Below, piece by piece: positions 41,191-52,253 of a stretch of 64,000 nt of DNA. The stretch comes from Streptomyces umbrinus (GTDB taxonomy: Bacteria; Actinomycetota; Actinomycetes; Streptomycetales; Streptomycetaceae), in contig NZ_JAUSZI010000002.1 in the NCBI RefSeq assembly GCF_030817415.1, positions 4,960,001 through 5,024,000 on the forward strand. Direction: 5' to 3'. The position numbers were made by a program, and so were the translations under genes. Each line of letters begins with the position of its first letter. Position 1 is the stretch's first letter. The notes beneath the pieces were generated by a model. The model did not search any database. It saw only the letters and a list, made by a program, of their open reading frames with translations, and was not told where the DNA came from.

Positions 41191-42592
41191 TCAGGAGGCC
41201 TTGGCCTTCTCCTCGGTCTTGGCGAGCGACGGCTCAGCCTTCGCGGCAACCGCCGGCGCCGGCTTCGCAGCCTCGTAGAACTCCTCACGAGGAGTCTCCA
41301 TGGCCCCGAGCGACACAACCTCACGCTTCAGGAACATCGCAAGAGTCCAGTCGGCGAAGACACGGATCTTACGGTTCCACGTCGGCATGGCCAGCCCGTG
41401 GTAACCCCGGTGCATGTACCAGGCAAGACGACCCTTGAGCTTGATCTTCATCCTGCCCATGACGATCATCGCGACGCCCTTGTGCAGGCCGAGCCCCGGC
41501 GACCGCACCCTTGTTGGCGTGGCTGTAGTCCTTCTGCGGGAAGCCCCGCATACCGGAGATCACGTTGTCACCGAGGACACGGGCCTGCCGCAGCGCGTGC
41601 TGCGCGTTCGGCGGGCACCAGGCGTTCTCGTTGCCGGCCTTGCGGCCGACGAGGTCAGGCACCTGGGCGTTGTCGCCGGCGGCCCAGACGTAGTCCGTGC
41701 CCTGCACCTGGAGCGTGGTCTGCGTGTCCACGTGACCACGGGGACCGAGCGGCAGGCCGAACCGGGAGAGCACCGGGTTGGGCTTGACGCCGGCCGTCCA
41801 CACGATGGTGCTGGAGTCGACCTCCAGGCCGTTCTTCAGCACCACGTGACCGTCGACGCAGGAGTCCATGGAGGTGGAGAGGTAGACCTCGACCCCACGT
41901 CCTTCGAGGTGCTCCTTGCCGTACTGGCCGAGCTTCGGGCCGACCTCGGGAAGGATCTTGTCCGCGGCGTCGACGAGGATGAACCGCATGTCCTCGCGCG
42001 ACACGTTGTTGTAGTACTTGGCCGCGTCCCGGGCCATGTCCTCGACCTCGCCGATGGTCTCCGCGCCCGCGAAGCCACCGCCGACGAAGACGAAGGTGAG
42101 CGCCTTGCGCCGCACATCCCCGTCCGTCGTGGAGTCGGCCTTGTCCAGCTGCTCGAGCACGTGGTTGCGCAGGCCGATGGCCTCCTCGATGCCCTTCATA
42201 CCGATGCCCTGCTCGGCGAGGCCGGGGATCGGGAAGGTGCGCGAGACCGCGCCCATCGCGATGACGAGGTAGTCGAAAGGCAGCTCGTACGCCTCACCCA
42301 CGAGGGGGGCGATCGTGGCGACCTTGCGGTCCTGGTCGATGGTCGTGACCCGGCCGGTCAGAACTTCCGCCTTGGGCAGCACGCGTCGCAGCGGGACGAC
42401 GACGTGCCGAGGCGAAATGCTGCCGGCGGCGGCTTCGGGGAGGAAGGGCTGGTAGGTCATGTACGACCGGGGGTCGACGACCGTGACGGTCGCCTCGCCG
42501 TAGCGCATCTTCTTGAGAATGCGCCGAGCTGCGTACAGGCCTACGTACCCACCGCCTACTACGAGGATCCTGGGACGCTCCGTGGTGCTCAT
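41191..42592 (-). pseudogene. ndh: Type II NADH dehydrogenase, frameshifted near the 3' end
   Basis: About 465 codons of a membrane-associated FAD-dependent NADH:quinone oxidoreductase. Seen are the FAD motif Gly-Gly-Gly-Tyr-Val-Gly-Leu-Tyr, the NADH motif Val-Gly-Gly-Gly-Phe-Ala-Gly-Ala-Glu-Thr and the Trp-Ala-Ala-Gly-Asp-Asn segment. After Asn-Lys-Gly-Ala-Val-Ala-Gly the frame goes wrong. The homologous end (Leu-Gly-Leu-His-Lys-Gly-Val-Ala-Met, Trp-Tyr-Met-His-Arg-Gly-Tyr-His, stop at 41191) continues in another frame. One extra G in the GGGG run (CCCC at 41494-41497) explains it. Both halves keep normal codon bias, so this is a very recent mutation or an assembly error. ATG 42592 starts Met-Ser-Thr-Thr-Glu-Arg-Pro. 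Confidence 0.88.
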
Positions 42593-43027
42593 GCCATCGA
42601 GTATCCACCTGCCCCAGGGGGGTCGCTCGTGCGCCCCTTCACAAGCTTCTTCACACCCTCTGCTACACTGCGCGGCCCACGTGAGCGAGGTCATGGTCCG
42701 ACAGGGGAACCAGCGCCTGGTGCGGGCCGTTGTCAATGCCGCGTGAGCTGCCGCTCCGGCTGTTCGACCCCTCTGAACCAGCCCCCTTTTTCATACGATC
42801 GCAGCACTCGCGGAACACCCTGTTGATCATGCTCCGGAGCCTCCCAGGGGCCCCGGGCGACCCGAAGGGACGAAAACCTCGCCCAACAGGGCCGATTCTC
42901 TTGTGAAGAACTTCACGAAGTTTTCCGACGGGACGTTCCCGAGGCCGTTTCCAAGACCGTTCAGAGGCCTTCTGAGGCGCTCATACGTCTCCCGACCTGC
43001 TCAGTCGAGGGGCGGTCCAGGCCGGCT
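42593..43027. other. 435-bp ndh upstream region
   Basis: No gene is seen between ppx and ndh. It carries a Rex-like operator (42903-42918) and, nearer ndh, a direct pair of TTCACA elements around 42638-42654. The length suggests a long leader or several promoters for ndh. Confidence 0.5.
42903..42918. promoter_or_regulatory. Rex-like operator (ROP) upstream of ndh
   Basis: TGTGAA-GAAC-TTCACG matches the Streptomyces Rex consensus TGTGAA-N4-TTCACA at 11 of 12 defined bases. Flanking T and A extend the palindrome (TTGTGAAGAACTTCACGAA). Rex senses NADH/NAD+ and represses respiratory genes. The site is about 310 bp from the ndh start. Confidence 0.6.
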
Positions 43028-43969
43028 CTAAGCCACGGACCACGCGATCCCGTCGAGGATGTCGTGCTCGCTCACGACCACCTCGTCCGCCCCGATCCGC
43101 TCCATGACCGAGAGCAGCACGAGGGCGCCGGCACCGATGACGTCCACCCGGCCCGGGTGCATCGAGGGGATCGCGGCACGCTCGGCATGGGTGGCGGACA
43201 GCAGCCGCTCGGTGATCTCGCGGACGCGGTCATAGGAGACCCGGGAGTGGTGGATGGCCTCGGAGTCGTACTCCGGAAGGTCCTGGGCGATCGCCGAGAT
43301 GGTGGTCACGGATCCGGCGAGCCCGACGAGCGTACGAGCCGCGCGCAGCGGCACCGACGGCTCGGCGAGGTCGAGGGCCGCCTCGATGTCGGCGCGGATC
43401 GCCTCGATCTGCTCCCGCGCGGGCGGGTCGCTGACAACGCCGTCGTGCACGAGGTGCCGTTCCGTCATCCGTACGCAGCCGATGTCGACCGAGCGGGCGG
43501 CGCGGACGTGGTCCTCGCCCACGACGAACTCCGTGGAGCCGCCGCCGATGTCCACCACGAGGTAGGGCTTGGCGAGGTCGTCCCGCCCCGTCAGCTCCTT
43601 GGTGGCGCCCGTGAACGAGAACTCCGCCTCCTGGTCGCCGGAGATGACCTCGGGCTCGACGCCCAGGATGTCGAGGACTCCTCGTACGAACTCGTCGCGG
43701 TTCTCTGCGTCGCGGGAGGCGGAGGTCGCCACGAAGCGGAGTCGCTCCGCGCCGTGTTCCTTGACGATCGCCGCGTACTCGCGGCAGGCCGCGAAGGTCC
43801 GCTCCAGCGCTTCCGGCGCCAGTCGGCCCGTCCGGTCGACGCCCTGGCCCAGGCGGACGATCGTCATCCGTCGGTCCAGGTCGACGAGTTCCCCCGTCGC
43901 CGGGTCCGCGTCCGCGACGAGCAGGCGGATCGAGTTGGTACCGCAGTCGATGGCGGCGACGCGAGTCAT
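43028..43969 (-). CDS. ppx: Ppx/GppA-family exopolyphosphatase/pppGpp phosphatase
   Basis: A 313-residue member of the sugar-kinase/actin fold: Asp-Cys-Gly-Thr-Asn-Ser-Ile-Arg-Leu-Leu at the N-terminus, Ala-Thr-Ser-Ala-Ser-Arg-Asp-Ala-Glu-Asn, Gly-Asp-Gln-Glu-Ala-Glu and Asp-Ile-Gly-Gly-Gly-Ser-Thr-Glu. It hydrolyses terminal phosphates of polyphosphate or pppGpp. It is the short form without a C-terminal HD domain. ATG 43969 follows AGGAG at 10 nt. It lies downstream of DUF501 and divIC, a common actinobacterial order, but 238 bp of repeats separate it from DUF501. Confidence 0.9.
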   Translation of the reverse strand: MTRVAAIDCGTNSIRLLVADADPATGELVDLDRRMTIVRLGQGVDRTGRLAPEALERTFAACREYAAIVKEHGAERLRFVATSASRDAENRDEFVRGVLDILGVEPEVISGDQEAEFSFTGATKELTGRDDLAKPYLVVDIGGGSTEFVVGEDHVRAARSVDIGCVRMTERHLVHDGVVSDPPAREQIEAIRADIEAALDLAEPSVPLRAARTLVGLAGSVTTISAIAQDLPEYDSEAIHHSRVSYDRVREITERLLSATHAERAAIPSMHPGRVDVIGAGALVLLSVMERIGADEVVVSEHDILDGIAWSVA

Positions 43970-44011
43970 GAGTGGTGGTCTCCTGTTGCGATCGTGGCTC
44001 CGGGGGCGCCC

Positions 44012-44148
44012 GAGCATTCTCTCGCCCCCGCCGCCCCTACCCGTTCCCATCCCTGACTCAGGGGCTCCGCCCCCGAACCCCCAAAAGACTGCGCAGTTCC
44101 CCGCGCCCCTAGGTCTTCAGGGGCGCGGGGAACTGCGCGACCAGCCAC
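44012..44148. repeat. Composite repeat: R2 half-unit plus inverted pair of R1 units
   Basis: An R2 half (CTCGCCCCCGCCGCCCCTAC, then CTCAGGGGCTCCGCCCCCGA) is followed by GCGCAGTTCCCCGCGCCCCT (44091-44110), an 8-nt loop, and its exact complement (44119-44138). This gives a 20-bp perfect stem, with the R1 tail continuing to about 44148. It separates ppx from the DUF501 gene. Confidence 0.8.
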
Positions 44149-44207
44149 AACGAACCCGCACCTCACTACGAACCCACAGCCCCCAGCCAATGGCAGCGAG
44201 GCCCGAT

Positions 44208-44729
44208 TCAGCCCTCCGTGGGCACCACGCACGCCCCCTTGCGCCACCACTCCGGCAGCAGCGCGAGCGCCTCGTCGCCCAGGGGGTTCACGCCCGGCCC
44301 GGCGGCCAGGGAGTGCGCGACCAGGACGTGGAGGCACTTCACCCGGTCCGGCATACCGCCCGCGCTCGGGAAGCCCTCAAGCACCTCGATGGAGTCGCGC
44401 CGAGCGATGTAGTCCTCGTGCGCCGCCCGGTACGCGGCCGCCAACTGGGGATCCGTGGCGAGCCGGTCGGTCATCTCCTTCATGACCCCGTTCGCCTCCA
44501 GCGTCCCGATGGCGGAAGCCGCCCGCGGACACGTCAGGTAGTAGGTCGTCGGGAAGGGGGTCCCGTCCGGGAGACGGGGAGCCGTCTCGACGACGTCCGG
44601 CTGCCCGCACGGACAGCGGTGCGCGATCGCGCGCAGCCCGCGCGGCGGCCGCCCGAGCTGCTGCTTGAAGGCCTCGACGTCCGCGTCGGTGGGCTCGGTG
44701 CGCGGGGTGGGCGGCGGGGGCGTTTCCAT
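44208..44729 (-). CDS. DUF501-family protein
   Basis: A 173-residue protein with the DUF501 core: Gln-Leu-Gly-Arg-Pro-Pro-Arg-Gly, His-Arg-Cys-Pro-Cys-Gly-Gln-Pro (a probable metal-binding Cys pair), Phe-Pro-Thr-Thr-Tyr-Tyr-Leu-Thr-Cys-Pro, Gly-Met-Pro-Asp-Arg-Val-Lys-Cys-Leu-His and a His-Ser-Leu-Ala-Ala-Gly-Pro-Gly end. Function is unknown. It is conserved next to divIC and enolase, pointing to a shared operon. Start is the ATG at 44729. Confidence 0.9.
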   Translation of the reverse strand: METPPPPTPRTEPTDADVEAFKQQLGRPPRGLRAIAHRCPCGQPDVVETAPRLPDGTPFPTTYYLTCPRAASAIGTLEANGVMKEMTDRLATDPQLAAAYRAAHEDYIARRDSIEVLEGFPSAGGMPDRVKCLHVLVAHSLAAGPGVNPLGDEALALLPEWWRKGACVVPTEG

Positions 44730-44803
44730 GCCTGTGGGTAAGTCTCTCTAGTCAGTTCTCTGAGTGGATCACCGGCGAATCACCGGCTGGATCACCTGTC
44801 GGG

Positions 44804-45280
44804 TCACCTGTCGGCGGCGTCTGCCTTGTCGACGCCGTCCCAGACGTTGGCATACCAGGCCCGGTCGGCCGCCGTCTGATCCGTACGCGTCTTCTTCGCC
44901 GCGTCGGGGTCGATCACGATGTAGCCGGTCTCGCCCGGCATCACGTAGTGGAGCCGCTCCCGGATGCGCTGCTCGGCGTACGCGTCGTCCTGCCACCGTG
45001 CCTTGAGGTCGCGCAGCTGCTCGACGCGCTCGCGGGCCTGTTCCCGCTCGCGCTGGAGGTCGGCGACCTCCGCGCGCTGGGAGACGTACTGCCTTATGGG
45101 ATAGGCGAGAGCCACCACGAGCGTGCACAGGACGAGGGCGAGGAGTGCCGCCCGGCCGGTGAGCCGTGAGCGGCGGGCCTGCCGCTTGGTCTGCGAGCGG
45201 TAGACACGGGCTGCGGTCTGCTCACCGAGCAGCCGCAGCCTGGTCGAGGTGGAGAACCGGTCGCGGTCCTTCACGGCCAT
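44804..45280 (-). CDS. divIC: FtsB/DivIC-type septum formation initiator
   Basis: A 158-residue bitopic division protein. A basic cytoplasmic tail (residues 1-42) is followed by one transmembrane helix (about 43-62). A coiled coil (about 68-100: Ala-Glu-Val-Ala-Asp-Leu-Gln-Arg-Glu-Arg-Glu) and the conserved Tyr-Ala-Glu-Gln-Arg-Ile-Arg-Glu-Arg-Leu-His-Tyr-Val-Met-Pro-Gly-Glu segment come next. It works with FtsL and FtsQ at the sporulation and vegetative septum. ATG 45280 follows GGGGAGG. It lies between eno and DUF501. Confidence 0.9.
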   Translation of the reverse strand: MAVKDRDRFSTSTRLRLLGEQTAARVYRSQTKRQARRSRLTGRAALLALVLCTLVVALAYPIRQYVSQRAEVADLQREREQARERVEQLRDLKARWQDDAYAEQRIRERLHYVMPGETGYIVIDPDAAKKTRTDQTAADRAWYANVWDGVDKADAADR

Positions 45281-45341
45281 CTGTCCCGCCTCCCCGGTAC
45301 AAACCCGTCGAGTACACCGAGCCCGTCGGGCCCGTCACGTG

Positions 45342-45386
45342 CGTACGTCCCCGCACACGGTACGGGACCGAGTACGGGGACGTACG
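45342..45386. terminator. Inverted repeat between eno and divIC
   Basis: CGTACGTCCCCG (45342-45353) and CGGGGACGTACG (45375-45386) are perfect 12-bp arms with a 21-nt loop. It is just downstream of the eno stop and could attenuate read-through into divIC. Confidence 0.5.
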
Positions 45387-45422
45387 TACGACGGGGCTGT
45401 CACCCCGGCCGAAGGGCTGCGC

Positions 45423-48281
<2,859 letters not shown>

Positions 48282-49217
48282 CTACTTGTCCGCCATCCGC
48301 AGGCCGTCCACATCGAGGCTCTGACCGGGGATGATGAAGTCCGGGTCGTCACCGATGGCTTCCTTGTTCTCGGCGTAGAGCGCCCGCCATCCGCCCTCGA
48401 CACCAAGGGAGTCGGCGATCCCCCAGAGACTGTCTCCGGAACGCACGGCGTACGAACCCTCGGCGGCGACGCGCGACTCGCTGTCGCCGCGCGAGGCGTG
48501 CCGGCCGGCGGAGTCGTCCGCGCGGGAGTCGGTGGCACCTTCGTCGGCACTGCCACCCCGGTGACGACCGGAGCCGGTGTCTTCCGTTCCGGAACCCTCG
48601 GCCGAAGCCTCCCCGTTCTGGGACGACTTGTCCGGGTCGTCACTCTTTGCGGCGGCATCCGTGGAGGAGCTGTCGGAATCCTGTGAGTCGGCGCTGTCGC
48701 CGCTACCGCTGGACAAGTCGGACGAACTGGATGAACCAGACGTGTCGGACTTCGTCCCGCTGCTGTCGTCCCCCATGCCCAAGCCGGACAACGGAGTCGG
48801 GGAGTCGTCCGCGACCCCCGTGTCGACGTCGGCCGAGCCGGAGTTCTGCGTCAGACCCGCGACGAGACCGCAGGTCGCCCAGGCGCTCGTGCCCTGCTTC
48901 GCGAGGATCTTCTCGGCGACGGATATCTGCTGCGAACGGCTGGCCTGGTCGGCGCTCGGCGCGTAGTCGAGGCCGCCGTTGTCCTCCCAGGTCTCCTGGG
49001 TCATCTGGAGGCCGCCGTAGTACCCGTTGCCGGAGTTCGCGCTCCACGAGCCGCCGCTCTCGCACTCCGCGACCGCGTCCCAGGTGGTACCGCTTGCGGC
49101 GCTCGCGCCGGTCGCACCGAGCAGAGGGATCGCGATGGCCGACCCGGTCACGCCCGCCGCGACGAGGAGAGCCGGAGCCTGACGGGGGCGACGGTGACGA
49201 CCGTTCCCGGAGAGCAT
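48282..49217 (-). CDS. Second resuscitation-promoting factor-like protein with LysM
   Basis: A 311-residue secreted Rpf paralogue. The signal peptide ends near Gly-Ala-Ser-Ala (about 40). The Rpf domain (about 41-118) has Trp-Asp-Ala-Val-Ala-Glu-Cys-Glu-Ser-Gly-Gly-Ser-Trp and Gly-Tyr-Tyr-Gly-Gly-Leu-Gln-Met. A very Ser/Asp-rich, acidic linker (about 120-250) leads to a C-terminal LysM (Tyr-Ala-Val-Arg-Ser-Gly-Asp-Ser-Leu-Trp-Gly-Ile-Ala). The ATG follows GAAAGG. It is tandem with rpfA, and no riboswitch is visible in its own 210-bp leader. Confidence 0.9.
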   Translation of the reverse strand: MLSGNGRHRRPRQAPALLVAAGVTGSAIAIPLLGATGASAASGTTWDAVAECESGGSWSANSGNGYYGGLQMTQETWEDNGGLDYAPSADQASRSQQISVAEKILAKQGTSAWATCGLVAGLTQNSGSADVDTGVADDSPTPLSGLGMGDDSSGTKSDTSGSSSSSDLSSGSGDSADSQDSDSSSTDAAAKSDDPDKSSQNGEASAEGSGTEDTGSGRHRGGSADEGATDSRADDSAGRHASRGDSESRVAAEGSYAVRSGDSLWGIADSLGVEGGWRALYAENKEAIGDDPDFIIPGQSLDVDGLRMADK

Positions 49218-49428
49218 GCGGTTGCCTTTCGCGTGACAGCAAGGACTGCGCACAGCGCACAGCCGACGACTGCGCTTGTGACTGCTGCGGCGGGTGGGAC
49301 CGGCCGCATTGATGGGTGAACGTATAGGCAGTCGAACTCTTGTCACAAGTCGATGCAGCGCAGATAACGTGAAGATCACAAACTTGACGGAGTCTCATGT
49401 TCCGTCGACTCCGTCTGCTAGCCACCCG

Positions 49429-50724
49429 CTAGTCCGTACGCACCTTCCCGGAAGGGGCGAACTCCACCGGAAGCGTGCGCAATCCGCGCATGATGAGCCC
49501 TCCACGCCATCGCAAATCGGCGGAATCGCCCGCGAGTTGCAGGTCGGGGAGGCGGGTGAGCAGCGTGGCCAGCGCGGTCTGGCCCTCCAGCCGGGCGAGG
49601 GGTGCGCCGAGGCAGTAGTGGATGCCGTGGCCGTAACCGAGGTGCTGGTTGTCACGTCGGGAGAGGTCCAGGGTGTCGGGCTCGTCGAACCGGGCGGGGT
49701 CACGGTCGGCGGCGGCCAGCACGACGAGTACGGGGTCGCCGGCGGCGATGTCCTGCCCGCCGATGCTCAGCGGCTCGGTGGCGAACCGCCAGGTGGCCAG
49801 TTCCACGGGTCCGTCGTAGCGGAGCAGTTCCTCGACACCGGTCGCGAGAAGGTCCGTACGGCCGGCCGCGAGCGAGTCCTGGAGCTGCTGCCGCTGCTCG
49901 GGGTGGGTGAGCAGCGCGTATGTGCCGTTGCCGATCAGGTTCACGGTCGTCTCGAACCCGGCGAACAGGAGGATGAAGGCCATCGCGGCGGCCTCGTTCT
50001 CGGTGAGGTGCTCGCCGTGGTCGGAGGCCCGGATGAGACCGGAGAGGAGGTCCTCGCCCGGGGCGGGCACCTCCGTCAGTTCCTCGCGCTTGCGGTGGAT
50101 GAGCTCGGCGAGATAGCCGCGCATCTTCTTCACGGACCGCGCCACGCCCCCGCGCGGCCCTCCCCCGTGCCGGATCATCATCCCGGCCCAGTCGCGGAAG
50201 TCGTCCTGGTCCTCGCGCGGGACGCCCAGGAGATCGCAGATGGCGTAGATGGGGAGCGGAAAGGCGAACTCGTGGATGAGGTCGGCCTCTCCCTTCTCCA
50301 CGAACCCGTCGATGAGCCGGTCGGTCAACTCCTGCACCCGGGGCGCGAATTCGGCCACCCGCCGAGGCGTGAACGCCTTGCTGACGAGCCGTCGGAGCCT
50401 GGTGTGGTCCGGCGGGTCGATATTGAGGAGGTGCGTCATCAGCTCGGCCTTGCGCTCGCCGGGGATGCCGGTCTTCCCCTTCGCGTGCGCGGGCTCGTCG
50501 TGATGGGCGGGGTTCTTGCTGAGCCGGCCGTCGGCGAGGGCCTGCTTGGCATCCGCGTAACGGGTCACCAGCCAGGCCTCGACTCCGCTCGGGAGTTTCG
50601 TCCGGTGCACGGGGGCGTGCTCCCTGAGCCAGGCGTACGCCGGGTAGGGGTCGGTCGCGAACTCCCAGGTGAAGAGTTCCGGGGCAGGTTCCCCTGCGGG
50701 AGTCCGAGCAGGTGTTTCCGTCAC
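49429..50724 (-). CDS. Cytochrome P450 (CYP107-like)
   Basis: A 431-residue soluble P450 monooxygenase. The heme loop is Leu-Gly-Tyr-Gly-His-Gly-Ile-His-Tyr-Cys-Leu-Gly, with Tyr where most bacterial P450s have Phe. The I-helix has Ala-Gly-Phe-Glu-Thr-Thr, giving Glu-Thr in the oxygen-activation motif, and the K-helix has Glu-Glu-Leu-Leu-Arg. His-Leu-Leu-Asn-Ile-Asp-Pro-Pro-Asp-His-Thr-Arg-Leu-Arg is the C-helix region. The substrate is unknown. It is divergent, with 163 bp between, from a globin-reductase fusion that could supply electrons (inference). Confidence 0.92.
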   Translation of the reverse strand: MTETPARTPAGEPAPELFTWEFATDPYPAYAWLREHAPVHRTKLPSGVEAWLVTRYADAKQALADGRLSKNPAHHDEPAHAKGKTGIPGERKAELMTHLLNIDPPDHTRLRRLVSKAFTPRRVAEFAPRVQELTDRLIDGFVEKGEADLIHEFAFPLPIYAICDLLGVPREDQDDFRDWAGMMIRHGGGPRGGVARSVKKMRGYLAELIHRKREELTEVPAPGEDLLSGLIRASDHGEHLTENEAAAMAFILLFAGFETTVNLIGNGTYALLTHPEQRQQLQDSLAAGRTDLLATGVEELLRYDGPVELATWRFATEPLSIGGQDIAAGDPVLVVLAAADRDPARFDEPDTLDLSRRDNQHLGYGHGIHYCLGAPLARLEGQTALATLLTRLPDLQLAGDSADLRWRGGLIMRGLRTLPVEFAPSGKVRTD

Positions 50725-50887
50725 TCCTCGACCGTATCGGGAGGGGTGGTGAAAGCCGCCTCGGTGGGTGGCGAGGGTCGGCCCGGTGCCGTCGTGGCCC
50801 GCCTCGACTGCTCTCCGATCCGGGCTTCACTCCGCAGCTTGCGTTGTTCGTCCCGGAACATCCCTGAATCACTTGCTCCTTGACCCC

Positions 50888-52138
50888 GTGAGCCGGAAAC
50901 TCCATACATTCGCGCCCGTGGACCCCGATCTCGTCCGGACCAGTTTCGCGGTCGTCGAAAGACGAGCCGAATTCGCGGCCAAGTACTTCTACTCGCACCT
51001 CTTCTGGCACCACCCCGATGTCCGCGCCCTGTTCCCGCTGGATTTCCCGGAGGACATGGAACGTCAGCGGGACCGTCTGTTCGCCGCGTTGACGCTTGTC
51101 GTGGGGCGGCTGGGGGAGCCTGGGATGCACGAGTATCTCTGGGAACTGGGGCGGGACCACCGGAAGTATCTGGCGCAGCCGGAGCACTACGCGGCGGTGG
51201 GCACGAGCCTGATCGCCGCGTTCGCCACCGTCTCCGGGGCGGCGTGGAACACGGAGGTGGAGAAGGCCTGGGACGAGGCGTACGCCGTGATCGCGGACGC
51301 CATGATGGACGGCGCGTGGGAGGCGGAGAGCCGGGGCGAGCCGCCCTGGTGGGACGCCGAGGTGCTCGGCCGCACCAGCCACGGGGACGACCTCGCCGTG
51401 CTGAAACTGCGCCCCAATCGCTCCCTCCTTCATCTGCCCGGCCAGTACGTGAGCGTCAACAGCCCTCGGATCCCGGGCGTCTGGCGCCCCTACTCCTTGG
51501 CCAACGCGCCGCGTCCCGACGACACCGTCGACTTACATGTCAGCCTCGTCGAGGACGGTGTCCTGTCCACCGAGCTCGTCCGCCGCACCCGACCGGGCGA
51601 CGTCCTGAAGCTCGGCGCGCCCGGTGGCCGGTTGACCCTCCGTACGCCGGTGCAGCGGCCCGTCACCTTCATCGCCGCGGGCACCGGGTGGGCTCCGGTC
51701 AAGGCGCTGCTGGAGCAACTGGCGTGGGAGCCGGGCTCGTACGACGAGGCCCGGCTCTTTGTTGTCGCCCGGGACACCACGTACCTCTACGACCGGGCCG
51801 CGCTCGGGGAGTTATGCACGCGGCTGCCGCATCTCGACGTCACGGTCATAACGCCCGCGCCCGGCCGGCCGAAGGCCCAGGCCACCGGCCGGCTGCTGAC
51901 GGCTCTGGGCAACCGGGCCAACTGGGCCCGCCACGACATCTATCTGGCCGGTCCGCCCGGGCTGGTCGACGAGACCGCCGAGGCTCTCCCCGCTCTCGGC
52001 GCCGACCCCGAGCGCGTCTTCTGCGACGACCTGCCACCCACCGACCAGGGCCAGGCCCGCCCGCTCGGCCCGGGCCAATGGCTCCTCCACCGGCCCCGTC
52101 CGCACTGGCACAACCCGTCGGCGCGCTCACCGGACTGA
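50888..52138 (+). CDS. Globin domain fused to FAD/NAD(P)H ferredoxin-type reductase, with TTA codons
   Basis: A ~416-residue flavohemoprotein-like fusion. The globin part (about 10-135) has Phe-Tyr-Ser-His-Leu-Phe and the F-helix Asp-His-Arg-Lys-Tyr with Pro-Glu-His-Tyr after it. The reductase part (about 150-380) has Arg-Pro-Tyr-Ser-Leu-Ala-Asn (FAD), Ala-Ala-Gly-Thr-Gly-Trp-Ala-Pro (NAD) and Leu-Ala-Gly-Pro-Pro-Gly. Likely roles are nitric-oxide dioxygenase or electron donor. Two in-frame TTA codons (51533-51535 and 51812-51814) make it a predicted bldA target. GTG 50888 was picked for domain completeness; upstream starts remain possible. Confidence 0.87.
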   Translation: MSRKLHTFAPVDPDLVRTSFAVVERRAEFAAKYFYSHLFWHHPDVRALFPLDFPEDMERQRDRLFAALTLVVGRLGEPGMHEYLWELGRDHRKYLAQPEHYAAVGTSLIAAFATVSGAAWNTEVEKAWDEAYAVIADAMMDGAWEAESRGEPPWWDAEVLGRTSHGDDLAVLKLRPNRSLLHLPGQYVSVNSPRIPGVWRPYSLANAPRPDDTVDLHVSLVEDGVLSTELVRRTRPGDVLKLGAPGGRLTLRTPVQRPVTFIAAGTGWAPVKALLEQLAWEPGSYDEARLFVVARDTTYLYDRAALGELCTRLPHLDVTVITPAPGRPKAQATGRLLTALGNRANWARHDIYLAGPPGLVDETAEALPALGADPERVFCDDLPPTDQGQARPLGPGQWLLHRPRPHWHNPSARSPD

Positions 52139-52149
52139 GCCCGCCCTGA

Positions 52150-52215
52150 GCGCCCCCAAGGGGCGCGGGGCGATGTCGATATGCGGCTCCGCCGCGTGGG
52201 CGCGATCAGCCACCG
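52150..52215. repeat. Degenerate R1-like repeat
   Basis: CCCCAAGGGGCGCGGGGCGA is followed, after a divergent stretch, by GGGCGCGATCAGCCAC. It looks like an R1 unit with an internal replacement, between convergent genes. Confidence 0.45.
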
Positions 52216-52253
52216 ACGGCCCGCAGGTATCGAACGGTCTTCCGGCGGAACGC

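Noticed and set aside
42694..42746. Short frame or possible tRNA-like sequence upstream of ndh
   Set aside because: It does not form an acceptor stem or T-arm, and the frame of 18 codons has no support.
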